Shown here: positions 37,773 through 46,162 of the stretch, piece by piece
Numbering within the stretch: position 1 is the stretch's first letter
Layout: every line of letters starts with the position of its first letter
Origin: an uncultured Pelagibacteraceae bacterium
GTDB taxonomy: Bacteria > Pseudomonadota > Alphaproteobacteria > Pelagibacterales > Pelagibacteraceae
Direction: 5' to 3'
Assembly: GCA_902601315.1 (NCBI GenBank)
Contig: CACKMS010000001.1
Location: 62,001 to 126,000 of the forward strand
DNA: 64,000 nucleotides
The notes under the pieces: model-generated
Told to the model about the DNA's origin: nothing
Seen by the model: only the letters and a program-made list of their open reading frames with translations
The model's database searches: none
Translations under genes and position numbers: made by a program

Positions 37773-38846
37773 ATGATTTTATCTAAAAAAATATACAAAT
37801 ATCTATACATTTTTTTTTTAGTTTTAATTATTGTTAATAGTGAGTTTTCCACAAATTTCGTAAAAGCTAAAACTTTTGTAATTAACGACATAGAAATTCA
37901 AGAAAAATATGATTTAAATTTTAATAAAATAAAGGTGGTTGATAAAGCCTTTAAAAAAGCTTTTGAAATATTAATTTCAAAAATTTTACAAAGTGAAAAC
38001 AGAAGTATTTTCAGAACCACTGACATTAACCAAATTAAAAGTTTTGTTGAAGGCTTTTCACTTATGGAAGAAAAATTTGTAGATGATAATTACCAAGCAA
38101 AAATAAATGTAGATTTTAATAAAAAAGATTTAATTCATTATTTTAATTCAAAAGGGATAATTACATCATCCATAAACCCAATTGATGTCATGATATTACC
38201 TATATTTATAGATTTAAAAAAAAATCAAATATTTTCATATTCAAATAATCCTTTCTTTATGAATTGGAAATTAAATAATAAAAAATTTCATCAAATAAGT
38301 TATCTTTTACCCAACGAAGATATTGAAGATTTTTCAATAATTAGAAAAAATATAGGCGATATAGAAAATTATGATTTTAATGAAATATTTAATAAATATA
38401 ATGTTAAAAATAGAATTTTACTTGTTTTATTAAATCAAGATAACCTGCTTAAAGTTTTTTCTAAATTAAATTTAGAAGACAATGAGATGTACATAAATAA
38501 GACTTTTATAGATGTAAATATGAAAAACTTAGAACAGATAAATGAAGTGATTTTAGATTTGAAAAATGATTATGAAAATAAATGGAAATCATTAAATGAA
38601 ATTAATACATCAATAATTCTCCCTATTAGATTATCTGTAGACACAAATAATTTTTTACTATCAAATAATTTAGAAAATTATTTAAATGAAGTAGATTTAA
38701 TTTCAAACTATAAAATTGAAAAATTTAATAGTAAGCAAATTATATATAAAATTATATTTAATAGTACTCCAGATAAGTTTTTAAATATTATGCAAAATAC
38801 GAAATTTAAAATTGATACATCTAAAGATGTTTGGAAATTACAATGA
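37773..38846 (+). CDS. DUF2066 domain protein, exported
   Basis: The ATG at 37773 (MILSKKIYKYLYIFF) is preferred over the track start, which lies inside purM. The 357-aa product has a signal peptide and then the DUF2066 pattern (AFKKAFEILISKIL, then SFSLMEEKF and the YQAKINVDF strand). The function of the family is unknown. Its place just before hda and divergent from purM-purN is a conserved alphaproteobacterial arrangement. It overlaps hda by 4 bases (ATGA). Confidence 0.82.
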   Translation: MILSKKIYKYLYIFFLVLIIVNSEFSTNFVKAKTFVINDIEIQEKYDLNFNKIKVVDKAFKKAFEILISKILQSENRSIFRTTDINQIKSFVEGFSLMEEKFVDDNYQAKINVDFNKKDLIHYFNSKGIITSSINPIDVMILPIFIDLKKNQIFSYSNNPFFMNWKLNNKKFHQISYLLPNEDIEDFSIIRKNIGDIENYDFNEIFNKYNVKNRILLVLLNQDNLLKVFSKLNLEDNEMYINKTFIDVNMKNLEQINEVILDLKNDYENKWKSLNEINTSIILPIRLSVDTNNFLLSNNLENYLNEVDLISNYKIEKFNSKQIIYKIIFNSTPDKFLNIMQNTKFKIDTSKDVWKLQ

Positions 38847-39499
38847 GTGAACTAAACCAATTATTACTTGATTTTGATTATAATATTGAATTCAACGAAC
38901 ATGATTATTATGTATCAAGAAGTAATTACTTAGCCTTTAATTTAATTCACAATTGGCCCAAATGGGAAAGAAAAATACTAAATATTTCTGGAGATACATT
39001 TTCAGGAAAAACGCACCTGGCAAAAATTTTTCAAGATAAAAGTAATGCCATATATTTAGGCCACAGTGATATTAATGAGGATGTATTCAAAAAAATTAAG
39101 TTAAATGAAACTATTATTATTGATGATTTTGAAAAAATTAAAAATGAAAATTTATTGTACTCTCTATTTAATTTGATTTATCAAGATAATAAGTACTTAT
39201 TGATTTTATCAAACAGAGCAATAAATAAAGTTAATTATAATCTTGATGATTTAAATTCAAGAGCAAAAAATTGTATATTTGCCCAAATTGAAAATCCAGA
39301 TGATGATTTAATTTTTGCAATAATTGTAAAAAGTTTTTCAGATAGACAAATCAAATTAGAAAAAAAATTACTAGAATTTATTATAAAAAGGATAGAGAGA
39401 TCTTATGGTAAAATTTACGAATTTATATATAAGGTTGACGAATTGAGTTTAAAAAAAAAGAAACCTATTAATTTAAAAACAATTAAAGAAATACTGTAA
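38843..39499 (+). CDS. hda: Hda-like DnaA-family ATPase
   Basis: The ATG at 38843 (MSELNQLLLDFDY) overlaps the DUF2066 stop as ATGA; the track TTG start is less likely. The 218-aa protein has a DnaA-type P-loop (GDTFSGKTHLAKIF), Walker B IIIDDFE, an arginine-finger region (LNSRAKN) and no domain IV DNA-binding helix-turn-helix. It is the regulator that inactivates DnaA after initiation. Its sequence is divergent and Lys/Asn-rich. Confidence 0.85.
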   Translation: MSELNQLLLDFDYNIEFNEHDYYVSRSNYLAFNLIHNWPKWERKILNISGDTFSGKTHLAKIFQDKSNAIYLGHSDINEDVFKKIKLNETIIIDDFEKIKNENLLYSLFNLIYQDNKYLLILSNRAINKVNYNLDDLNSRAKNCIFAQIENPDDDLIFAIIVKSFSDRQIKLEKKLLEFIIKRIERSYGKIYEFIYKVDELSLKKKKPINLKTIKEIL

Positions 39500-39500
39500 A

Positions 39501-41285
39501 TTGAATAAATATAGAACACATACATGCGGAGAACTAAATATCTCTAATAAGGGTCAAAAAATTATTTTATCTGGATGGATTAATAAGAAAAGAGATCATG
39601 GAAACCTATTATTTATTGACTTAAGAGACAATTACGGCCTTACCCAATGTGTCGTAGACAATGAAAATAAAGTATTTAAAGAAATAGAAAACCTTCCATT
39701 AGAAACTGTATTAAAAATATCTGGGAAAGTAATTGAGAGAAACAAAGATACCATTAATGAAAATTTATCAACCGGTGAAATAGAAATTTCAATTATTGAT
39801 TTTGAAATTCTCGGACAAACAAAAGAACTTCCTATGCCAGTTTTTTCAGATCAAGAATATTCAGAGGAAATTAGACTTAAATACAGATTTTTAGATTTAA
39901 GAAGAAAAAAAATTCATCAAAATATTATTCTTAGATCAAAAGTAATTTCCTTTATTCGATCTGAAATGAATAAGTTAGGATTTTTAGAATTTCAAACACC
40001 AATATTAACATCTTCTAGTCCAGAGGGTGCTAGAGATTTTTTAGTTCCAAGCAGATTAAATCCAGGTAAATTTTATGCATTACCTCAAGCTCCCCAACAG
40101 TTTAAACAATTAATAATGGTATCAGGATTTGATAAATACTTTCAAATAGCTCCGTGCTTTAGAGATGAGGACGCAAGAGCTGACAGAAGCCCTGGTGAAT
40201 TTTACCAATTAGATTTAGAAATGTCATTTGTTGAACAACAAGATGTCTTTGAAGTGGTAGAAAAATTGATGGTTAAAGTTTTTAAAAACTTTTCAGATAA
40301 AAAATTACTTTTTGAGACTTTTCCAAAGATTTCCTATTCTGACGCTATGTTGAAATACGGATCTGATAAACCAGATTTAAGAAACCCACTTATTATTTCT
40401 GATATTACAAAATTATTTGAAAGGGATGATATCAGTTTTGAAATATTTAAAAATTTAGTCAAGAAAGGTTCGGTTGTAAGATCTATCGTTACTAAAAATA
40501 CAAAAGATAAACCAAGAAGTTTTTTTGACGGAATAGATAAATGGGCAAAGGAACAAGGTTCATCAGGTCTTGCTTATTTTACTTTAGAAAAAAATGATAA
40601 AATAATAGGAAAGGGACCAGTTGGAAAATTTTTTTCCGAAGAGTCGCTATTAGAATTGATGAGGATCACAAATTCAGAAATAGGGGATACCATTTTTCTT
40701 TCTTGTGGTAAAAAAAGTGAAGTCGAAAAAATTTTATCAATAGCTCGAACTAAGATAGCAGAAGAGCTCAAAATTATTAATGAAGATTATTTTGCATTTT
40801 GTTGGATAGTGGATTACCCAATGTTTGAAATAGACGAACAAACCAAAAAAATAAATTTTAGCCACAATCCATTTTCAATGCCTCAAGGAGATATTAAAAA
40901 CATAGATTTAACAGATCCTCTTTCTTTAAAAGCTTATCAATATGATATTGTATGTAATGGTATCGAATTATCATCTGGAGCCATTAGAAATCATGTGCCT
41001 GAATTAATGTATAAACTATTTGAAATAGCTGGCTACTCAAAGAAAGATGTTGAGGGAAAATTTAGTGGAATGATAAATGCATTGAGTTATGGTGCACCAC
41101 CACATGGAGGTATTGCCCCAGGCATAGATAGAATAGTAATGCTTTTAGCTGATGAAAAAAATATTCGGGAAGTAACTATGTTTCCGATGAACCAAAATGC
41201 CCAAGATTTAATGATGAATGCACCATCTGCAATTAGTGAAGATCAATTGAAGGAATTAAACCTTACTATTAAAAAAAAAATTTAA
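39501..41285 (+). CDS. aspS: Aspartyl-tRNA synthetase
   Basis: This 594-aa bacterial-type class II synthetase has an N-terminal OB anticodon domain, the QAPQQFKQLIM and RDEDARADRSPGEFYQLD motifs, an inserted GAD domain and motif 3 (GGIAPGIDRIVML). The start is a TTG at 39501. The peptide MNKYRTHTCGEL matches the conserved bacterial N-terminus, and no ATG fits upstream. It begins one base after the hda stop, and its end abuts the convergent NrdJ-like gene. Confidence 0.95.
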   Translation: MNKYRTHTCGELNISNKGQKIILSGWINKKRDHGNLLFIDLRDNYGLTQCVVDNENKVFKEIENLPLETVLKISGKVIERNKDTINENLSTGEIEISIIDFEILGQTKELPMPVFSDQEYSEEIRLKYRFLDLRRKKIHQNIILRSKVISFIRSEMNKLGFLEFQTPILTSSSPEGARDFLVPSRLNPGKFYALPQAPQQFKQLIMVSGFDKYFQIAPCFRDEDARADRSPGEFYQLDLEMSFVEQQDVFEVVEKLMVKVFKNFSDKKLLFETFPKISYSDAMLKYGSDKPDLRNPLIISDITKLFERDDISFEIFKNLVKKGSVVRSIVTKNTKDKPRSFFDGIDKWAKEQGSSGLAYFTLEKNDKIIGKGPVGKFFSEESLLELMRITNSEIGDTIFLSCGKKSEVEKILSIARTKIAEELKIINEDYFAFCWIVDYPMFEIDEQTKKINFSHNPFSMPQGDIKNIDLTDPLSLKAYQYDIVCNGIELSSGAIRNHVPELMYKLFEIAGYSKKDVEGKFSGMINALSYGAPPHGGIAPGIDRIVMLLADEKNIREVTMFPMNQNAQDLMMNAPSAISEDQLKELNLTIKKKI

Positions 41286-42116
41286 CTATTTTTTACCTTT
41301 TAGATTAATTCTAATATCTGATAGATCGACCAATTTTCTTTTATAATCACTTCTAACAAATCCCTTACTAGTTATATCTTTTACTAACTTTAAGAATTGA
41401 TTTTGATCTTCAGAATTCTCATTATTCAAATCATCTATTTTTTCTGATCCACCAATAGATGGTGTATGTGCCAGATCTTCTCTATTAAGATAAGATATTG
41501 CCAATTCTCTAAATATATAATCTAAAATTGAGCTCGCACTCAAAATTCTATCATTTCCATGAACTTTTCCTGATGGTTCAAATTTTGTACCTACATAAGC
41601 ATTTACAAACTCATCGAGAGGAACCCCATACTGCAGACCTAAAGAAATTGCTATTGCAAAATTATTCATGAGAGCTTTTACTAACTCACCTTCTTTACTT
41701 GTATCAATAAATATTTCACCTATTTTTCCATCCTCATATTCACCAGTATGAAGATATACTTTATGATCACCTATTGTAGCCTTTTGAATGTATCCTTTTC
41801 TTCTGTCTGGCATACTAAATCTTTTTTCAAGTTTTTCATTTAGATTACTCTTAAAGTTTTCACCTATTTTATTATCTATTTTTGGAGCATTCTTTGAAAT
41901 TGGAGCACTAATTGATTTATCAACAATATTTACTCTACTATTATCTATTTTTTCTAAATTTTTTGTTTTTCTATTGTCAAGTTTAACATCCAGTATCTCA
42001 AATTTTCCTTCCTCATTTTTTTCTAAATTTTGTAAGTTTTTCTCATTAACATCATCTAAATAGTGACTTACTTTAAAACTACATGTGTAATATGTCTCAA
42101 CTAAATATTTTGCCAT
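41286..42116 (-). CDS. Orphan C-terminal domain of class II (B12-type) ribonucleotide reductase (NrdJb-like)
   Basis: In this 276-aa protein the second half ([25 protein letters not shown], then [29 protein letters not shown] and [18 protein letters not shown], here abbreviated) closely follows the TSCPD-containing C-terminal part of NrdJ. No catalytic RNR barrel and no C-terminal CxxC redox tail are present. The N-terminal 90 residues ([15 protein letters not shown], then a charged linker) are not from the catalytic domain. Pseudomonas splits NrdJ into nrdJa and nrdJb, but no nrdJa is nearby. It stands alone, and its function is unknown. Confidence 0.75.
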   Translation of the reverse strand: MAKYLVETYYTCSFKVSHYLDDVNEKNLQNLEKNEEGKFEILDVKLDNRKTKNLEKIDNSRVNIVDKSISAPISKNAPKIDNKIGENFKSNLNEKLEKRFSMPDRRKGYIQKATIGDHKVYLHTGEYEDGKIGEIFIDTSKEGELVKALMNNFAIAISLGLQYGVPLDEFVNAYVGTKFEPSGKVHGNDRILSASSILDYIFRELAISYLNREDLAHTPSIGGSEKIDDLNNENSEDQNQFLKLVKDITSKGFVRSDYKRKLVDLSDIRINLKGKK

Positions 42117-42224
42117 TAAATTTCCCTATTAAAATTGAATCGTAAGGAATTATGTATATACAAATTAATGTTATAGTCTAATTTAATTTTTACAATTTGA
42201 AATTGAAAAAATAATTAATTTTTT

Positions 42225-42584
42225 ATGTTGACATTTTTTAAGGAAATTTTCACTTGGTGGAATGGCCAGACACTGGGAACCAGAATACAAACAATTTTTT
42301 TTGGAAAGTTGGTTGGTGAGGATGAATTAGGGAATAAATATTATCAAAATAAAAAAGGCAAACGGTGGGTTATATATAATGGAGAGGTTGAAGCATCAAA
42401 AATACCAAATGATTGGTACTCATGGATGCATCATACAAATAATAAAATTGAAAATTCACATAACTTAAAAAAATATAAATGGCAAAAAAAACATTTACCG
42501 AACCAAACAGGGACAACTAATGCTTATAACCCTAAAAATAATAAAAATGCAACTGAAAAAAAATATAAAACTTGGCAAGGCTAG
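42225..42584 (+). CDS. NADH:ubiquinone oxidoreductase subunit NDUFA12 homolog
   Basis: This 119-aa supernumerary complex I subunit (17.2 kDa type) is found in alphaproteobacteria and mitochondria. Motifs are EIFTWWNGQTLGTRI, GNKYYQNKKGKRWVIYNG and WYSWMHH. It supports the alphaproteobacterial origin of the window. It overlaps the DUF2155 gene by 38 bases. Confidence 0.92.
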   Translation: MLTFFKEIFTWWNGQTLGTRIQTIFFGKLVGEDELGNKYYQNKKGKRWVIYNGEVEASKIPNDWYSWMHHTNNKIENSHNLKKYKWQKKHLPNQTGTTNAYNPKNNKNATEKKYKTWQG

Positions 42585-42954
42585 TTTTGCTCTAATTTTT
42601 ATTCTATTATTTCAAATAATTTTCCTTAAGGTAAATTCAGAAACTAATATATATGGCGAAAAGTTCGCAGAATTATTAGTTTTAGATAAAGTAAGTTCTA
42701 AAACAGCAAAGTTAAAGTTAACAATTGGAGAAGAGTTAATTTTTCAAAATTTAAATATAAATATTCTAAAATGCCAAAATTCAAAATTTGATGACGATCC
42801 TGAAGTAACAGCATTTATGCAAGTGATTGATTTGAAAAACAAAGATAAGGATAAAGTTTTTGTATTCAATGACTGGACATTTGCATCAAGTCCATCAATA
42901 AGACCCTTTGACCATCCCGTATACGATATATGGTTAAAAAAGTGCTATTCCTAA
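42547..42954 (+). CDS. DUF2155 exported protein
   Basis: The start is set at the ATG at 42547 (MQLKKNIKLGK), giving 135 aa; the track start lies deeper inside the preceding gene. A signal peptide is followed by the DUF2155 pattern: FAELLVLDKVSSKT, LKCQNSKFDDDPE and FNDWTFASSPSIRPFDHPVYDIWLKKC. The role is unknown. Placement after the NDUFA12 gene and convergent to accC is a conserved alphaproteobacterial arrangement, except that aat is missing here. Confidence 0.85.
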   Translation: MQLKKNIKLGKASFALIFILLFQIIFLKVNSETNIYGEKFAELLVLDKVSSKTAKLKLTIGEELIFQNLNINILKCQNSKFDDDPEVTAFMQVIDLKNKDKDKVFVFNDWTFASSPSIRPFDHPVYDIWLKKCYS

Positions 42955-44288
42955 ATTAATTTTTCTTTATCAAGCCAACTTACATTAAAATCAGAATTTA
43001 TAAATTTTTTATGATTTAATAAGGTTTTATGTAAACCTATTGTAGTAGTTATACCCTCAATAACAAATTCATCTAGAGATCTATTCATTCTTTGTATAGC
43101 TTCTGTTCTATTTCTTCCATGGCAAATTAATTTACAAATCATGCTATCATAATAGGGAGTAACTTTATAACCTTGAAAAATCGCACCGTCTACTCTAGTT
43201 CTAAAACCAGAAGGCTGGTGACACATTCCAATTAATCCAGGCGAGGGTTGAAAATTTTTACTTGGATCTTCAGCATTTATCCTGCATTCAATAGCATGTC
43301 CTCTTGGATTAATATCATCTTGACTCAGTGCTGTTTCACCTGTGTAAGCTATGTTAATCTGTTCTTTGATTATATCTATACCTGTAACCATTTCTGTTAC
43401 TGGATGCTCAACTTGAACTCTAGTATTCATTTCTAAAAAATAGAATTTTCCCTCTTCATAGATGAATTCAACTGTTCCTGCACCCTCGTATCCTATTTGA
43501 CTTACCATCTTTACAGTTTTGCTAAATAAATCTGATCTGATTGAGTCTGTTAGAACTGGACTTGGGGTTTCTTCTATTATTTTTTGGTGTCTTCTCTGCA
43601 CTGAGCAATCTCTTTCATGTAAGTGAACAGTTCTATTTTTTCCTGATAATACTTGAACCTCAATATGTCTTGGATTTTGAAAAAATTTCTCAATATAAAC
43701 TTCATCATTTCCAAAAAATTTTTTTGCCTCTAATTTTGCAGTTAAAAATAAATTCTCAAAATCATTTTCATTGTTTACTATCTTCATACCTTTTCCACCC
43801 CCGCCACCTGCAGCTTTTATCAGAACTGGAAAACCAATATTTTCAGATAATTTTTTAGCCTCTTTAATATCTGAAACACCACCCTCAGAACCTTCAATAA
43901 TTGGCAGACCATATTGTTTAGCAATTTTTTTTGCTTGAATTTTATCTCCCATTTTACTTATCAAACTTGATGATGGGCCTATGAACTTAATATTATTTTC
44001 TTCAAGAATTTTTGCAAATTCAGCATTTTCTGATAAAAAACCATATCCAGGATGTACAGCTTCAGAATTTGTTAATTCTATTGCAGACATTATTGCTGGA
44101 ATATTTAAATAACTATTAGATGGTTGGTGAGGACCTACGCAAATACTCTCATCTGCTAATCTTACATGCATACTATTTCGATCGACATCTGAATGGATTG
44201 CAACTGTTGATATACCCCATTCTTTGCATGCTCTGATAACCCTAACTGCAATTTCACCGCGATTTGCAATCAGAATTTTTTTAAACAT
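42951..44288 (-). CDS. accC: Acetyl-CoA carboxylase biotin carboxylase subunit
   Basis: This 445-aa ATP-grasp enzyme carboxylates biotin on AccB, the first step of fatty acid synthesis. It begins MFKKILIANRGEIAVRVIRACKE. The glycine-rich ATP loop is KAAGGGGGKGMK, with EMNTRVQVEHPVTE near residue 280. It follows accB by one base. It overlaps the convergent DUF2155 gene by 4 bases. Confidence 0.96.
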   Translation of the reverse strand: MFKKILIANRGEIAVRVIRACKEWGISTVAIHSDVDRNSMHVRLADESICVGPHQPSNSYLNIPAIMSAIELTNSEAVHPGYGFLSENAEFAKILEENNIKFIGPSSSLISKMGDKIQAKKIAKQYGLPIIEGSEGGVSDIKEAKKLSENIGFPVLIKAAGGGGGKGMKIVNNENDFENLFLTAKLEAKKFFGNDEVYIEKFFQNPRHIEVQVLSGKNRTVHLHERDCSVQRRHQKIIEETPSPVLTDSIRSDLFSKTVKMVSQIGYEGAGTVEFIYEEGKFYFLEMNTRVQVEHPVTEMVTGIDIIKEQINIAYTGETALSQDDINPRGHAIECRINAEDPSKNFQPSPGLIGMCHQPSGFRTRVDGAIFQGYKVTPYYDSMICKLICHGRNRTEAIQRMNRSLDEFVIEGITTTIGLHKTLLNHKKFINSDFNVSWLDKEKLI

Positions 44289-44289
44289 A

Positions 44290-44718
44290 TTAATCTAAGA
44301 TTGCTATAGTTTGTCCAAACTCGACAGGCTGACCATCCTCAACACAAATTTCTTTAATCGTTCCATCAATTGGGCATGGCACATGGTTCATTGTTTTCAT
44401 TGCCTCAACAATCATTATTGTATCACCCTTCTTAATTTTTCTTCCTTTTTCTGCAAATTTTTTACCTCCTGGTTCAGGCGCTAAGTATGCAGTACCAATA
44501 ATTGGCGATGTAATCTTTGTTCCACTTAATTCAGAAGACTTGTTTTCTTTTCTCTCTATTTCATGTTTTGAAGTTTTTGCTATGATCGGTGTTGAACTTA
44601 TTTCTTTTGTTTTTGAAACTTTAACTTTTAAATCTTTTTCAGTATACTCAATTTCCGTAAGATTAAATTCATCTAAATAATCACTTAACTCTTTAATAAT
44701 ATTTTTATTTATTTTCAT
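44290..44718 (-). CDS. accB: Biotin carboxyl carrier protein of acetyl-CoA carboxylase
   Basis: This 142-aa protein has an N-terminal helical region, a Ser/Lys-rich linker (here shorter in Pro/Ala than usual) and the C-terminal biotinyl domain, where VEAMKTMNHV holds the biotinylated lysine. It overlaps aroQ by 14 bases. Confidence 0.95.
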   Translation of the reverse strand: MKINKNIIKELSDYLDEFNLTEIEYTEKDLKVKVSKTKEISSTPIIAKTSKHEIERKENKSSELSGTKITSPIIGTAYLAPEPGGKKFAEKGRKIKKGDTIMIVEAMKTMNHVPCPIDGTIKEICVEDGQPVEFGQTIAILD

Positions 44719-45151
44719 TTTCTAAAAGCTCTTGCATTGAATTTATGGCCAAAATATAGCTGTTTATTCCAAGTCCACAGATAATTCCAGTAACAACACC
44801 ACTTATCATTGACTTATGTCTAAATTCCTCTCTTTTATAAATATTTGATATGTGTACCTCGATTTTAGGTTTTTTAAATACATCTAATGCATCTCTTATA
44901 GCAACAGATGTATGACTGTAGGCTGCAGCATTAATTATAATACCATCATAAATATCAACACTATTTTGTATTAAATTTACGATTTCACCTTCGACATTTG
45001 ATTGTTTTATATCTAAATTTAAATTTAATTCTTTAGCTTTTTTATAACAAATCTTTAATAAGTAATTGTAGTCTCTGCTTCCATATTGAGATTGTTCTCT
45101 TTGACCTAATAGATTAAGATTAGGACCATTAATAATTATTATTTTGCTCAC
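44705..45151 (-). CDS. aroQ: 3-dehydroquinate dehydratase, type II
   Basis: This shikimate-pathway enzyme is usually about 145-150 aa. The track ORF (190 aa, from 45277) is too long and runs antisense through thiS. The GTG at 45151 gives 148 aa starting (M)SKIIIINGPNLNLLGQRE, the conserved N-terminus with the catalytic Tyr loop following. An NAAAYSHTSVAIRDAL motif and an EVHISNIYKREEFRH motif confirm the family. Only 16 bp separate it from thiS. Confidence 0.93.
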   Translation of the reverse strand: MSKIIIINGPNLNLLGQREQSQYGSRDYNYLLKICYKKAKELNLNLDIKQSNVEGEIVNLIQNSVDIYDGIIINAAAYSHTSVAIRDALDVFKKPKIEVHISNIYKREEFRHKSMISGVVTGIICGLGINSYILAINSMQELLENENK

Positions 45152-45167
45152 TAAAAACTTATAATAT

Positions 45168-45386
45168 ATGAAAAAAAAAAATAAAATAAAAATAACAGTA
45201 AATGGTAAGCAAACTATTATAAATTCAAACTTTTCATTAAAAAATCTTGTTGATAAGTTAGAAATACCCTTAAACAAAATTGCAATAGAATATAACAGAG
45301 AAATAATTGATAAAAAAAAATTGAAAAAAATTCTTCTTTCTAAAAACGATAAAGTGGAAATTGTTCATTTTATTGGAGGAGGCTAA
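45168..45386 (+). CDS. thiS: Sulfur carrier protein ThiS
   Basis: This 72-aa ubiquitin-like protein ends in the required Gly-Gly (HFIGGG). It carries thiocarboxylate sulfur for thiazole formation in thiamine synthesis. Its stop overlaps the thiG start (TAATG). The N-terminus is a run of lysines. Confidence 0.92.
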   Translation: MKKKNKIKITVNGKQTIINSNFSLKNLVDKLEIPLNKIAIEYNREIIDKKKLKKILLSKNDKVEIVHFIGGG

Positions 45387-46162
45387 TGAAAAATAAAGAT
45401 AAATTTATAATTGCAAAAAAAAATTATTCCTCAAGACTAATTGTTGGTACAGGAAAATATAAATCTATGACGGAGTGCGCTAAAGCAATAAAAATCTCAG
45501 GCGCAGATATTGTAACGGTTGCAGTAAGAAGAGTTAATATATCAGATAAAAACAAACCTTTGCTGATGGATTATATAAATCCAAAAAAAATTACTTATCT
45601 TCCAAATACTGCAGGATGTTTTAGTTCAGATGAGGCTTTAAGAACACTTAGGTTGGCAAGGGAAATCGGAGGATGGAAATTAGTAAAACTTGAAGTTTTA
45701 GGAGATAAAAAAACATTATTTCCAGATGCAATTGAAACACTCAAATCTACTGAAGTTTTAACAAAAGAAGGGTTTAAAGTTATGGTTTATTGTAATGACG
45801 ATCCTTTGATGGCAAAAAGGTTAGAAAATGCTGGAGCATGTGCAATAATGCCTTTAGCTGCACCAATAGGCTCAGGCTTGGGTATTCAAAATAAAATTAA
45901 TTTAAAAATAATCAGAAATCAAACAAAGCTTCCAGTTATTGTTGATGCAGGTATAGGGCAAGCATCTGATGCAACTCAGGCAATGGAATTAGGTTGTGAT
46001 GGCGTATTAATTAATACAGCAATAGCTAAAGCTAAGAGACCTTATGAGATGGCTGAAGCAATGAAATATGCAGTAATTTCTGGAAGAAAATCATTTCTAT
46101 CAGGAAGAATTGATCCAAATTTATTTGGTTCTGCGTCAACAACAAATAATGGTATTATTTAA
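45386..46162 (+). CDS. thiG: Thiazole synthase
   Basis: This 258-aa TIM-barrel enzyme forms the thiazole phosphate moiety of thiamine. Motifs are SRLIVGTGKYKS, the VTVAVRRVN strand with its catalytic region, LEVLGD, and the phosphate-binding PVIVDAGIGQASDA. It is translationally coupled to thiS. No thiO, thiH, thiE or thiC is in the window. Its end overlaps the convergent RNase gene by 8 bases. Confidence 0.95.
   Translation: MKNKDKFIIAKKNYSSRLIVGTGKYKSMTECAKAIKISGADIVTVAVRRVNISDKNKPLLMDYINPKKITYLPNTAGCFSSDEALRTLRLAREIGGWKLVKLEVLGDKKTLFPDAIETLKSTEVLTKEGFKVMVYCNDDPLMAKRLENAGACAIMPLAAPIGSGLGIQNKINLKIIRNQTKLPVIVDAGIGQASDATQAMELGCDGVLINTAIAKAKRPYEMAEAMKYAVISGRKSFLSGRIDPNLFGSASTTNNGII

Noticed and set aside
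45160-45165. Perfect TATAAT just before thiS
   Set aside because: It ends two bases before the ATG, so transcription would start inside codon 2. No -35 lies at proper spacing. It is probably a chance hit in A/T-rich DNA.
45152-45277. N-terminal extension of aroQ in the ORF track, antisense to thiS
   Set aside because: The family begins at SKIIIINGPNLN, reached from the GTG at 45151. The extension is hydrophobic noise opposite a lysine-rich thiS start.
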